In this document: piece by piece, positions 8,740 through 17,794 of the stretch
Layout: the number at the start of each line of letters is the position of its first letter
Position numbering within the stretch: the first letter of the stretch is position 1
Source of the DNA: JASEJA01 sp038872535
Lineage (GTDB): Archaea; Thermoproteota; Bathyarchaeia; Bathyarchaeales; Bathycorpusculaceae
Assembly (NCBI GenBank): GCA_038872535.1
Contig: JAVZJY010000001.1
Coordinates: 1 to 64,000 of the forward strand
Direction of reading: 5' to 3'
Length of the DNA: 64,000 nt
Notes under the pieces: generated by a model
Told to the model about the DNA's origin: nothing
Databases searched by the model: none
What the model saw: the letters and a program-made list of their open reading frames with translations, nothing else
Program-made: the position numbers and the translations under genes

Positions 8740-9610
8740 AATAGCATGTTTTGTTGAAAGATACAATTTTTCAGACCCTAAAGAGGTTTTGGCGTTACAG
8801 AACTTTAAAGTTGCAGCGGAGAAAATGGGTCATGCATTCAACTTCTTGTTTAGAGAAAACCTCTTGGAAATTCCGAAATACGACGCTGTCTTCATTAGAG
8901 CTACAACAGACCCCCTTTACACTGCCTACATAGTTTCTAAGGCTGCTTGGGAGATGGGTTTAAACGTGGTTGATGACCCCAAATCCATACAAATTTGTGG
9001 AAACAAGATTCACTTATACTCTCTTTTCAAAAAGTATGATGTTCCATATATTCCAACAATTTTCCTAAGCAAGGATGAACTGCATCATAAGCGAATAGTT
9101 GAGATTTTCAAAACTTTTGGAAGACCTATTGTGGTGAAGGCGCCATACACAAGTTTTTCGAGATATGTGGAAAAAGTGGCGTGTGAAACAAGTTTTAGAG
9201 AAGTTGCGAAGAGATTTTTCAGGAGATCCGATGTTTTGGCTGTTCAGAAATTTATGCCAACAGCTTTCGATTGGAGAGTCGGCGTCTTAAATGGCGAAGT
9301 TTTGTATGTTTGCAAATATATGGTGCCAAAGGGCAGATGGAAACACGGCGCAAAAAGGAGAGGTAAACCAAGCTTTGTTTGGGGAAGAACTGTGACCCTT
9401 AAAAGGGAAAACGCTCCAATCAAATTGAAAGAAACGGCTTTGAAAGCTTGTGAAGTTGTTGGGCGTGGGCTTTATGGAGTTGACATAAAAGAATTCAACG
9501 GCAATTATGTGGTGGTGGAAGTCAATGATAACCCAAGCATTTACGCCGGCAACGAAGACTTGAGAAACAGAGACATATACGAAAAGATTATAGCATACTT
9601 GGTTAATTAG
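8732..9610 (+). CDS. RimK-type ATP-grasp ligase
   Basis: A 292-residue ATP-grasp enzyme. The N-terminal 95 residues are a Rossmann-like pre-ATP-grasp domain (YDAVFIRATTDPLY); the ATP-binding lysine lies in RPIVVKAPYTS near residue 135; the metal-binding acidic residues and Asn are in VVVEVNDNPS near residue 267. Such enzymes ligate a carboxylate to an amine through an acyl phosphate. It starts at TTG 8732, overlapping the RLAN gene by 8 bp. Together with the divergent GCS2-like ligase it forms a two-ligase module that may add amino acids to a small molecule or peptide tail. Confidence 0.85.
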   Translation: MSRIACFVERYNFSDPKEVLALQNFKVAAEKMGHAFNFLFRENLLEIPKYDAVFIRATTDPLYTAYIVSKAAWEMGLNVVDDPKSIQICGNKIHLYSLFKKYDVPYIPTIFLSKDELHHKRIVEIFKTFGRPIVVKAPYTSFSRYVEKVACETSFREVAKRFFRRSDVLAVQKFMPTAFDWRVGVLNGEVLYVCKYMVPKGRWKHGAKRRGKPSFVWGRTVTLKRENAPIKLKETALKACEVVGRGLYGVDIKEFNGNYVVVEVNDNPSIYAGNEDLRNRDIYEKIIAYLVN

Positions 9611-9678
9611 CCTCCAAAAGTTCGACAGTTATTTATCTTTAACATCACAATTTAGTCTGATTATGGAGATGAGAATAG

Positions 9679-10605
9679 ATGTTGGAGAAAATTGAAGATT
9701 ACAATCTCTTTAAGGGTATATCTGTAAACGACCTTGTTTTGCAGATGGAGAAAGCTTGGGGTTTTACGGCTGGAAAATTGGCAGTCGGTGTGAACATTCT
9801 AGAAAGAATGATTAAGGATAGTGAATGTGTAAAGTTTCTTTCTTTCACTGGAAACCTTGTGGCTACGGGAACAAGAGGCGCCTTAAGAGAACTTGTAAAG
9901 CGGAAGCTTGTTGACGCCGTAATCACAACTTGCGGAACTCTCGACCATGATATTGCCAGAAGCTGGAAGAACTATTATAAGGGCTCATTTTTCATGGATG
10001 ACGCCGAACTTCGTAGGAAAAAGATAAACCGTCTAGGAAATGTTTTGGTTCCAAACGAAAGTTATGGAATGATAATTGAAAAGAAAATGCAGGAACTTCT
10101 TCAAACTCTATGGGAGGAAGGCGTCAAAGAATTATCAACCCGCCAGTTATGCCAAGAAATTGGAAAACGCACATGCAACGAAAACTCCATTCTTTACTGG
10201 GCAGCCAAAAACAACATACCGGTTTATGTGCCTGGCATAACAGATGGAGCAGTGGGCTATCAGCTCTGGCTTTTTTCACAAGACCACAACTTTAAAGTTA
10301 ATTTGTTGAAGGATTCTGGCGAACTCAGCGAAACTATTTTTACTGCAAAGAAAACAGGTGCACTAATTGTTGGCGGTGGAATTTCGAAGCATCATACGCT
10401 TTGGTGGAATCAGTTCAGAGAAGGATTGGACTATGCAGTTTATGTTTGCACTGCTGATGAGTGGGACGGCAGCTTATCTGGCGCAAGACCGCGAGAAGCG
10501 ATTTCATGGGGGAAGATAAGCCAGAAAGCAGACACTGTTATGGTTGAGGGCGATGCTTCGCTGATTCTTCCAATTATGGTATGCTCGTTAATAACAAGAC
10601 TTTAG
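9679..10605 (+). CDS. dys: Deoxyhypusine synthase
   Basis: A 308-residue deoxyhypusine synthase, transferring the aminobutyl group of spermidine (NAD-dependent) to the conserved lysine of aIF5A. Family marks are SFTGNLVATGTRG, TTCGTLDHDIAR, GGGISKHH and the catalytic lysine in AISWGKIS near residue 281. It starts at ATG 9679 with GGAG ten bases upstream. It converges on a second family member with a 5-bp gap. The GTLDHD and substrate-loop residues agree with true DHS better than in the neighbour, so this is the likely aIF5A-modifying copy. Confidence 0.85.
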   Translation: MLEKIEDYNLFKGISVNDLVLQMEKAWGFTAGKLAVGVNILERMIKDSECVKFLSFTGNLVATGTRGALRELVKRKLVDAVITTCGTLDHDIARSWKNYYKGSFFMDDAELRRKKINRLGNVLVPNESYGMIIEKKMQELLQTLWEEGVKELSTRQLCQEIGKRTCNENSILYWAAKNNIPVYVPGITDGAVGYQLWLFSQDHNFKVNLLKDSGELSETIFTAKKTGALIVGGGISKHHTLWWNQFREGLDYAVYVCTADEWDGSLSGARPREAISWGKISQKADTVMVEGDASLILPIMVCSLITRL

Positions 10606-10610
10606 ATCAA

Positions 10611-11672
10611 TTAAGAAACGTTTTTAAAAATCCATGAAAGGTCTGGAGCCTTTCTTTTAATTTCTACTCTTTCATTGAGTGCATGCGTTATCAGTGGTAA
10701 GGCAATGGTTGCGTCACAGTAAACAGTCACCCTTTTTCCTTGGCTGTGGATTTTACCCCAGCTTATGGCTTCTTCTAATGTGCAACCGGACAAGCCGCCC
10801 CACTGTGGAGAATCTGTGGTGATTTGGATGGCATATTTGTGTGGGTAATAGTATTCTTTTACGCTTTTGCGTTTGAAGCCTTCTCTTCCGGGCACGCCTT
10901 TGTCCATTGTTTTTGGCGAGACTGATATGGCTATGAGTTGTGTGAAGTCTTTTGGCACGCCTCCTCCTATGTAGATGACTCCTATGTCTTTTGTTTTTTC
11001 GCCTATGCCAACGAATTGGTCGAATTCTTTAACTTGGTCTAACAGAATAGCGTGTCCCTTGTTTTTTGCCATTAAGAAGGCTTCTCCATAAGCGCTGTCC
11101 GTTATTGCTGGACAAAATATTGGAACATTGTTTTCTGCTGCCGCTGCGGCTATGCTTTTTATTCCCTTTTTGCTTAGCCACTTGCCAAACAGATAAAGCA
11201 ATTCCATTGATGAGTATGCAAAATCAGTTTTTAGCGTTAGCATGAATTCGGTCATAAGTTCTTCCATTTGTCTATAATCGGATTCTTTTCCATAAACATC
11301 ATAGTATCTGTTTATGTCGGCTTTCACAAGTGCAGCATCATTAGCGTAATGCGTGCCTTGCCAATAACCAAGTCCCATAGCGTCAACAATGTCTTCTGAA
11401 ACATTTGCTCCAGTTGAAACTAGAACGTCGATGAAACGTTTTTCTATAAGCCAATTAACAATTTTCCATTGTCCAGCAGTGCTCATGGAACCAGCAAATC
11501 CCATGATTATTGTTAAGTCTTTTTCTTTGAGCATGGCTTCCCAAACTTCCACAGCCTCTCCAAGTTTTCTACCTTGATAAGCAGTTTTGCTCATTTCCGT
11601 CAAAAGCTCAGATACCGTCTTTTCTCTGACTTCGATGGGTTGAACCTTTCTTTCAAAGTATGAGCTTGACAT
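10611..11672 (-). CDS. Deoxyhypusine synthase-like protein
   Basis: A 353-residue paralogue of the DHS family. It keeps the NAD-fold core (MGFAGSMSTAGQW) and the Schiff-base lysine context AISWGKIH, but has STGANVSEDIVDAMG where true DHS has TTGGTLDHD, and an extra TDSPQWGGLSGCTLEE loop. Similar proteins occur in bacteria lacking eIF5A and may make homospermidine or other polyamines. The start ATG at 11672 is eight bases after GGAGG; the frame is open to 11723 but without a better site. The two paralogues converge tail to tail; which polyamine it uses is not visible. Confidence 0.8.
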   Translation of the reverse strand: MSSSYFERKVQPIEVREKTVSELLTEMSKTAYQGRKLGEAVEVWEAMLKEKDLTIIMGFAGSMSTAGQWKIVNWLIEKRFIDVLVSTGANVSEDIVDAMGLGYWQGTHYANDAALVKADINRYYDVYGKESDYRQMEELMTEFMLTLKTDFAYSSMELLYLFGKWLSKKGIKSIAAAAAENNVPIFCPAITDSAYGEAFLMAKNKGHAILLDQVKEFDQFVGIGEKTKDIGVIYIGGGVPKDFTQLIAISVSPKTMDKGVPGREGFKRKSVKEYYYPHKYAIQITTDSPQWGGLSGCTLEEAISWGKIHSQGKRVTVYCDATIALPLITHALNERVEIKRKAPDLSWIFKNVS

Positions 11673-11780
11673 ATTGTGCCTCCTTTTTAGGATTAAAAGG
11701 CTAGTATAAGAAATTTTTGCCAAAAATTACTCAGCGTTAAGAAACTGCTAAATGTTTGCGTTCCCAGTTTAAGGCGGTGG

Positions 11781-12461
11781 ATGATTCGTTTGAGGTTGTC
11801 AAAAGAAGAACTAGCTAAAATGATAGACTCAACCAATGTAAAAGCCACAGCGACAAAAGAGGAAATTGAAAGACTCTGTAAAGAAGCTATAGAGTACGGC
11901 TTCAGATGCGCAGTTGTTAACCCCTTTTACGTGAGGTTTGCAGCAAAAATGCTGAAGGATTCTGATGTTAGGGTTTGCTCGACCGTTGGTTTTCCTTTTG
12001 GCGTTTCACTGCCAGAAATAAAGGCTTTAGAGGCTGTTAAAGCTGTGGAAGATGGCGCTGAAGAATTGGACATGGTTATTAATTTAAGTGCCTTAAAATC
12101 TGGCGATTATGATTTTGTGAAACGAGATATAAAAGCTGTTTTAGACGCTAAACGCCTATCTAACGAAATAATTGTGAAAGTAATCATCGAAACTGCTTAC
12201 CTCACGAAGGATGAAAAGATAACTGCTTGCAAACTTGTCAAAAAGGCTGGAGCAGATTTTGTTAAGACATCGACTGGCTTGTTTGGAAAAGGGGCAACAA
12301 TTGAAGATGTAAGGCTGATGCGAGAGATTGTAGGCGAAGACATGGGTGTTAAAGCCGCTGGTGGCATAAGAACCTACGCTGACGCAGTAGCCTTTATCAA
12401 GGCTGGAGCAAACCGCATAGGAACAAGCACAGCAACAACAATCATTGAAGGCGCACCATAA
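11781..12461 (+). CDS. deoC: Deoxyribose-phosphate aldolase
   Basis: A 226-residue class I aldolase cleaving 2-deoxyribose 5-phosphate to glyceraldehyde 3-phosphate and acetaldehyde. Key residues are seen: IDSTNVKATAT at the start, the VCSTVGFPFG strand, the DMVINLSALKSGD loop, the proton-relay lysine in IVKVIIETAYL and the Schiff-base lysine in DFVKTSTGLF, followed by VKAAGGIRT. Length and motif order are normal. The gene runs into the convergent argS with only 4 bp between stops. It is a nucleoside catabolism enzyme; a nucleoside phosphorylase lies elsewhere in the window (58832-59644). Confidence 0.93.
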   Translation: MIRLRLSKEELAKMIDSTNVKATATKEEIERLCKEAIEYGFRCAVVNPFYVRFAAKMLKDSDVRVCSTVGFPFGVSLPEIKALEAVKAVEDGAEELDMVINLSALKSGDYDFVKRDIKAVLDAKRLSNEIIVKVIIETAYLTKDEKITACKLVKKAGADFVKTSTGLFGKGATIEDVRLMREIVGEDMGVKAAGGIRTYADAVAFIKAGANRIGTSTATTIIEGAP

Positions 12462-12465
12462 AACG

Positions 12466-14415
12466 CTACATTTTTTCTGGAGCCACAATACCAAGCAAAT
12501 TAAGCGCATTTCTCAAAACAATTCTCACCGCATCTACGAGGGCAAGTCGCGCATCGCTAAGCTCCTTTGGTTCAGCCTTTATTACTGGTAAAGCATTGTA
12601 AAAAGTGTTAAATTTGTCGCTTAAAGCGTTTGCAAAATCAGCAATCATGTTTGGTTTAAGGAAATCAGTTGCTTCAACAAAAACTTCTGGAAAGTTTGCC
12701 AAATCTAAAACTATCTGATTTTCCATCTTCTCCTTCAACAGTTCATAACTTGGATTTTCAGGTTTTCTTGCAGCCTTTCGCAGGATGCTGCAAGCTCTTG
12801 CGTGAGTGTATTGAATGTATGGTGCACTGTTTTTTTCGAAATTTAACACTCTATCCCATGAGAAAACAACTGGTTTAGAAGGGTCAACCTCCACCAGAGC
12901 ATAACGCACAGCGCCTATACCAACAAACTCTGCAATCTTCCTCTTTTCATCCTCAGACAATTGTGGAGAACGCTTCGAAACTTCCTTGTAAGCCCGCTCC
13001 ACAGCCTCATCCATAACTTCGTCAAAGGTTATGTAACGTCCCCTTCGGCTTGACATTTTGTAGCCAGGAAGAGTTACAAGATTGTAGGCGAAGTGAACCA
13101 AATTTTCTGCTTTCTTTCCATAACCCAAAGCGTGCAACGCTATTTTTAATTGCAGCTGCGCAAGGGTTTGCTCCATACCTATGACATTAATAAATTTCTC
13201 CGCCTTTTCGAATTTCCATAAAGTGTATGCGATGTCGCGTGTAGTATAAAGTGTTGTGCCATCAGCACGCATAAGCGTCAAAGATGGAACTTCGTAATCT
13301 TCTCTCAGTCCGAGCTTCTGTTTCAAGTTAAGCTCTTGAACAGCTTTTTCAGCGTCAAACTCTAAAACTCCTCCTAAGGCAAAAACGTAAGGCGTCTTCT
13401 TTAGTTTTTCAAGGGTTTCAGCTACGCGGTTGCTCCATACAAAATCGCTTTCCCAATCCCAAGAATCATAAAAAACTCCAGCACGCCCCAAAGTTTCCTT
13501 AAAACCTTGTAGGCATAATTCGCTAACCTCTCTTATGAGTCCCTTAGCTTCTTCCTCTCCTTCTTCGTAGGCTCGGTTTAGCTTGTTAACTTCGTTTTCT
13601 GGGTCTTCATCTTTACTGATCTCATTCAGAAGTTTCTCGAAAAGCTCTGGGAAACGTTCTTTAAGCTCTACTGCCACTGACATCCAATCGTCTAGTTCTC
13701 TGTTAATTTTTGCGATTTCTTCTGTTAGCGAAGCCTTTTTTGCGTTTTCAAGTTCTTTTTTTAAGCGGTTGATTTCGATGAGGCAACTTGTTATGGTGTA
13801 GATTTTTCCAATGAAATGGTCTGGTTTTCCTTCTGGTTTGGGTTTGCCCAGTTTTTTGTATCCGTAGGCGATGACTGCTGTTTGACGACCAACATCATCG
13901 ATGTAATAGTGACGAAAAACCTTGTGTCCAATGGCTTTAAGCATATGCGCAATAGAATCGCCTAACATAGGGTTTCTGGCTTGTCCAATGTGTATGGGAT
14001 GAAGCGGGTTTACGCTTGTGTGTTCCAAAATAATTTTCAAGGGTTTATCAGTTTTAACAAAACCATATTCAATGTCAAATTGTTCAGCCGATTCAATAAC
14101 TAAACTTGAAAATTTCGCAAAGTCAACATAAAAGTTTATGTAACCGCCTCCTGCTGGAGCAACACTCTCAATTAAAGAAAACTTTGCCTTGTCCATGGCT
14201 TTCACTATGCGTTCAGCCAAAACTGTGGGCTTTTCATTCAACTTTTTGGCAAGTTCAAAACATAAAGAAGAAGCTAACTGACCAAAATCTGGGTTTGGCG
14301 GTTTTTCCAATGTTAAGCGTGCACTCTCGATTTTCGGGAAAAGTTTCTTTAGGGTTTCTTCTAAAGCATTTTTACACTCAAGGCGGAATATGGCGAAGGG
14401 ATTTTCTGAAACCAT
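12466..14415 (-). CDS. argS: Arginyl-tRNA synthetase
   Basis: A 649-residue class I aminoacyl-tRNA synthetase charging tRNA-Arg. It has the HIGH variant HPIHIGQARN near residue 137, the KMSSRRGR loop (KMSKS equivalent) near residue 455, the N-terminal Add-1-like domain, an insertion of roughly 80 charged helical residues (about 215-300), and the C-terminal anticodon-binding DALR helix bundle. It starts at ATG 14415 after GGAGAAAG. Two tRNA-Arg genes lie in the same window (CCG at 4510, GCG at 17682), though not adjacent. Confidence 0.94.
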   Translation of the reverse strand: MVSENPFAIFRLECKNALEETLKKLFPKIESARLTLEKPPNPDFGQLASSLCFELAKKLNEKPTVLAERIVKAMDKAKFSLIESVAPAGGGYINFYVDFAKFSSLVIESAEQFDIEYGFVKTDKPLKIILEHTSVNPLHPIHIGQARNPMLGDSIAHMLKAIGHKVFRHYYIDDVGRQTAVIAYGYKKLGKPKPEGKPDHFIGKIYTITSCLIEINRLKKELENAKKASLTEEIAKINRELDDWMSVAVELKERFPELFEKLLNEISKDEDPENEVNKLNRAYEEGEEEAKGLIREVSELCLQGFKETLGRAGVFYDSWDWESDFVWSNRVAETLEKLKKTPYVFALGGVLEFDAEKAVQELNLKQKLGLREDYEVPSLTLMRADGTTLYTTRDIAYTLWKFEKAEKFINVIGMEQTLAQLQLKIALHALGYGKKAENLVHFAYNLVTLPGYKMSSRRGRYITFDEVMDEAVERAYKEVSKRSPQLSEDEKRKIAEFVGIGAVRYALVEVDPSKPVVFSWDRVLNFEKNSAPYIQYTHARACSILRKAARKPENPSYELLKEKMENQIVLDLANFPEVFVEATDFLKPNMIADFANALSDKFNTFYNALPVIKAEPKELSDARLALVDAVRIVLRNALNLLGIVAPEKM

Positions 14416-14514
14416 CTTTCTCCATCTTTATTGTGGAATGCTCTAAACCTTTTAGAGTTGAGGTTATATTTTAATTTGAAAATACAACTATGCACTTATG
14501 GACGTGAATGTTCA

Positions 14515-15366
14515 ATGAAGACAAAAATAATCTTTTCAGAAAAATGCCTAAACTATGGATTTTCCCACATCGAAGGACCCGAAAGAGTCAGAAAAGCCCA
14601 TGAAATCTTGAAGCAGAAGGGCTACGAATTTTTAACGCCAGAACCAGCACCAGAAGAAGCCTTGTTAAAGGTTCACGATGCCGAATACATTTGGAATTTA
14701 AAAAAGGGCTTCGTAGAGGACGCAGACACACCAGCCTACGAAAACATTTACGAATATGCGAGACTTTCTGCCGGCGGAGCCATTTTAGCAGCTGAAAACA
14801 ATGGTTTTTCCCTTATGAGACCGCCAGGGCATCATGTTGGCAGAAACGGCGCTGCCATGGGTGCATATACAAGAGGCTTTTGCTATCTGAACAACATTGC
14901 CATAGCAATAAAGCATCTGGATAAACCAACCTTAATCTTGGATATTGATGGTCATCATGGAAATGGGACGCAGGAGATTTTTTCCAGAGATTCAAAAGTA
15001 ATTTATGTTTCATTGCATAGACATCCACATTATCCTGGAACGGGCTATGGTTGCGAGGCGAACTGTCTAAACTTTCCGTTATGGGCTGATTGTGGAGAGG
15101 AAGTTTACCTAAAAACGTTGGATGAAGCCTTAAGTAAAGTTGACATTGACAGGTTTGAGGTTGTTGCGGTTTCCGCTGGATTCGATGCTCACGCTGGAGA
15201 CTTGGCTTCGCTTGGTTTAACCGAAAAGACTTATAGGGAAATAGGAAAGCGTATAGCTTCATTGAAAAAGCCTACGTTCTTCGTTTTGGAAGGCGGCTAC
15301 CACGGAGAAAACATTGGGAATGACATAGACCAATTGTTGAAAGCAATGGAAGCGATAAGTTTTTAA
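14515..15366 (+). CDS. Histone-deacetylase-family deacylase
   Basis: A 283-residue member of the HDAC/AcuC/acetylpolyamine amidohydrolase superfamily. Zinc and active-site residues are complete: RPPGHHVG, YLNNIAIAI, DIDGHHGNGT (Asp and His ligands), SAGFDAHAGD and the closing LEGGYHGENI. The enzyme removes acyl groups from lysine or polyamine amines. ATG 14515 is preferred over the longer frame from 14431 because homology begins at MKTKIIFSEKC. It is followed 34 bp later by the TIP49 ATPase in the same direction, so one transcript is likely. Whether the substrate is a protein or a polyamine cannot be told. Confidence 0.88.
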   Translation: MKTKIIFSEKCLNYGFSHIEGPERVRKAHEILKQKGYEFLTPEPAPEEALLKVHDAEYIWNLKKGFVEDADTPAYENIYEYARLSAGGAILAAENNGFSLMRPPGHHVGRNGAAMGAYTRGFCYLNNIAIAIKHLDKPTLILDIDGHHGNGTQEIFSRDSKVIYVSLHRHPHYPGTGYGCEANCLNFPLWADCGEEVYLKTLDEALSKVDIDRFEVVAVSAGFDAHAGDLASLGLTEKTYREIGKRIASLKKPTFFVLEGGYHGENIGNDIDQLLKAMEAISF

Positions 15367-15400
15367 ATTTCTCTAAAATATTTTCGCCGAGGGGTTTTAA

Positions 15401-16774
15401 ATGGCTGAAATAAAGGAGGTTGCCTCCAAAATCAGCCGTTTTGAACGTGTAGGAGCCCACACTCACATTAAAGGTTTGGGCTTAGATAAAAATCTGAAAG
15501 CAATAAAGGTTAAAGATGGCATGGTAGGCCAAGAGAAAGCCAGAGAAGCAGCTGGCTTGGTTGTTGAGATGATAAAGGAAGGTAAACTAAGCGGAAAAAC
15601 CGTAATTTTGGCTGGTCCACCAGGAACAGGCAAGACAGCCATCGCCGTTGCCATATCCCGAGAGTTGGGTCCGAATGTTCCCTTCATACAAATGAGTGGC
15701 AGCGAAATTTACAGCAGTGAACGCAAGAAAACAGAGGTTCTAATTGAAGCCATAAGAAAGTGTATCGGCGTTGAGATACATGAGATGCGCAAAGTATACG
15801 AGGGTGAAGTTGCGGGCATCGACATACGGACAACTTCTCATCCATACAATCCGTACCAAAAGGTTCCGGAAAGCGTTCGAATAACGTTAAAAACTACAAA
15901 ACAAGAAAAAACCATTGAAGCAGGAGCCTCAATTGCCCAACAAATAATTCAGCAAGGAATAACCGAGGGACATGTCATTCAGATAGACGCAGAAACAGGA
16001 AGAGTGGCAAGCCTTGGTTTAAGCCTAGAAAGCGCAAAAGGCAAAACCTATGATGTGGACACAAGCCAAAAAATTCCCAGACCAACAGGCGACGTTTTAA
16101 AAGAGAAAGAGTTTGTTTACTCGCTTACCTTGGCCGATTTAGACGAGCTTAACGCAAAACAACGATCAGGAGGATTTTTCTCCCTATTCTTTGGAGGTTC
16201 AGAATCAAAAGAGATAGACACAGAAGTGCGAATGGCTGTAGACCAACAAGTAAAGGAATGGGTGGACTCTGGAAAAGCCTTCATACACCCAGGCGTCCTA
16301 TTCATCGACGACAGCCATCTATTAGATTTAGAAGCCTTCAGCTTTCTCGGAAGAGCCCTAGAAAGTGAACTTGTTCCAATAATTATCTTGGCAACAAACC
16401 GGGGCATAACAACAATCCGCGGCACAGACGTGAAAAGTCCCATGGGCTTCCCACTTGACCTTTTAGACCGCTCCGTAATAATCGCCACTCACGAGTATGA
16501 TGCAGAAAGCATAAGAGAAATCCTCAGCATTAGGGCGAGAGAAGAAAAGGTTACCATAGAAAATGACGCATTAGAAAGACTGACAAATATTGGAGCAAAA
16601 TCCTCGTTGAGATATGCTGTGCAACTCCTAAGCCTAGCAGCCCAAAACGCTGCAGCCATGAAACGCAAAAGCGTCACCATCGAGGATGTGGAGAGGGTTG
16701 ATGCACTATTCATGGATATAGGCGAAGCCAGCGAACACTTGAGGAAATATGAAGAGAAGCTAATGTATCATTAA
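15401..16774 (+). CDS. TIP49 / RuvB-like AAA+ ATPase
   Basis: A 457-residue archaeal homologue of RuvBL1/RuvBL2 (TIP49). Walker A is GPPGTGKT near residue 68, an OB-like insertion domain II spans roughly 125-290, Walker B is VLFIDDSH near residue 300, and sensor and arginine-finger regions follow (ATNRG, LLDRSV). In eukaryotes these hexameric ATPases assemble chromatin remodellers and snoRNPs; the archaeal role is poorly known. It starts at ATG 15401 after GAGGGG. Pairing with an HDAC-like gene upstream is noteworthy. Confidence 0.93.
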   Translation: MAEIKEVASKISRFERVGAHTHIKGLGLDKNLKAIKVKDGMVGQEKAREAAGLVVEMIKEGKLSGKTVILAGPPGTGKTAIAVAISRELGPNVPFIQMSGSEIYSSERKKTEVLIEAIRKCIGVEIHEMRKVYEGEVAGIDIRTTSHPYNPYQKVPESVRITLKTTKQEKTIEAGASIAQQIIQQGITEGHVIQIDAETGRVASLGLSLESAKGKTYDVDTSQKIPRPTGDVLKEKEFVYSLTLADLDELNAKQRSGGFFSLFFGGSESKEIDTEVRMAVDQQVKEWVDSGKAFIHPGVLFIDDSHLLDLEAFSFLGRALESELVPIIILATNRGITTIRGTDVKSPMGFPLDLLDRSVIIATHEYDAESIREILSIRAREEKVTIENDALERLTNIGAKSSLRYAVQLLSLAAQNAAAMKRKSVTIEDVERVDALFMDIGEASEHLRKYEEKLMYH

Positions 16775-16853
16775 CAGCAGTTTCTTTGGCCATAACTTTA
16801 ACACCAATTTTAAATAGAAGTTCAAAAAACGTTCAGTACGGAGCATTGACTAT

Positions 16854-17648
16854 TTGAAAGATTTAAACCCTTTTGACATTGGTCGAATAACTGTTACTGA
16901 TGGAAGAAAGATTTACGGTTTCACCATCGAGACAAGCTATGGAAAAGGTGTCTTGCGACAACTTGGCAAGTTAGCGGAAAAATACGGGGTCATAGTGCGT
17001 TTCATTCAAATTTCAATGCCAAAACCATCAGATGAAACCGCTAAAGCAATAGTCTTCATAGACTTTTCACAGTCAGAACTCCGGCCAGAAGAGGCGGAAA
17101 AAATTCTTAAAAATCAAAAGTTTGTTAAATCAGTCGAGCTTCTAAAACCAGTGTCTGACAAATTTGTTAGTGATTCACACTATTTTCCATTAACAATAAT
17201 GGATGAAAGGGCTCTAATTTTTAGAAAAGAAATTTACGAAGGAATTTTTAAAGGCGTAAGAAGCCAGTTTGGAACGGCAGGCGAAGCCTTTCTTTATTAC
17301 ATAGGATTTGAAATTGGAAAACGCGCCTACCTAAGTTATAGCAAATTGTCTGGAACAGAAGATTTCGAAGCCTTAATCGCCACAGCAAAAGCCGTCAACC
17401 TAACGCTGGGCTGGAGCATCCTTAAAGAAGCAAAAATAAATGAAAAAGCAAAAACCGCAACAATCACCATACAAGAAAATTTTGAATGTGACCTCGCAAG
17501 AGGACATGGAAAAGCTTACAGCCAATTCTACAGAGGAGCCATAGCAGGCATCTTCACCCAATACTTTAAAACAGAAATGAAAGCTGAAGAAACCAAATGC
17601 ATAGCAAAAGGAGACCCATACTGCCAATTTGAAATCAAACAAGCATAG
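16854..17648 (+). CDS. V4R-domain sensor-like protein
   Basis: A 264-residue protein with a C-terminal V4R (4-vinyl reductase) domain at about residues 115-262: GEAFLYYIGFEIGKR, the strand ATITIQENFECDLARG and the cysteine-bearing end GDPYCQFEI. The N-terminal 100 residues resemble an ACT-like alpha/beta ligand domain. V4R domains bind small hydrophobic or metal-bound ligands and occur in archaeal regulators and methanogenesis or porphyrin chemistry. It starts at TTG 16854, ten bases after GGAG. No helix-turn-helix is present. A regulatory or ligand-binding role is inference. Confidence 0.78.
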   Translation: MKDLNPFDIGRITVTDGRKIYGFTIETSYGKGVLRQLGKLAEKYGVIVRFIQISMPKPSDETAKAIVFIDFSQSELRPEEAEKILKNQKFVKSVELLKPVSDKFVSDSHYFPLTIMDERALIFRKEIYEGIFKGVRSQFGTAGEAFLYYIGFEIGKRAYLSYSKLSGTEDFEALIATAKAVNLTLGWSILKEAKINEKAKTATITIQENFECDLARGHGKAYSQFYRGAIAGIFTQYFKTEMKAEETKCIAKGDPYCQFEIKQA

Positions 17649-17681
17649 CAAATATTTGACTCATACTTTTCTAAACTTTGG

Positions 17682-17757
17682 CGGGCCCGCTGGGATTTGA
17701 ACCCAGGATCTCCGGCTCCGCAGGCCAGCGTCCTAATCCATGCTAGACTACGGGCCC
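17682..17757 (-). tRNA. tRNA-Arg(GCG)
   Basis: 76 nt on the minus strand. Acceptor GGGCCCG pairs with CGGGCCC, discriminator G; anticodon stem CTGGC/GCCGG closes the loop CTGCGGA with anticodon GCG; T loop TTCAAAT. No intron and no encoded CCA. The acceptor stem is identical to the intron-containing tRNA-Arg(CCG) at 4510. Confidence 0.95.
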
Positions 17758-17794
17758 ACAGAAACAAATCTGGTTATTGCCAATAAAAGGGTTT

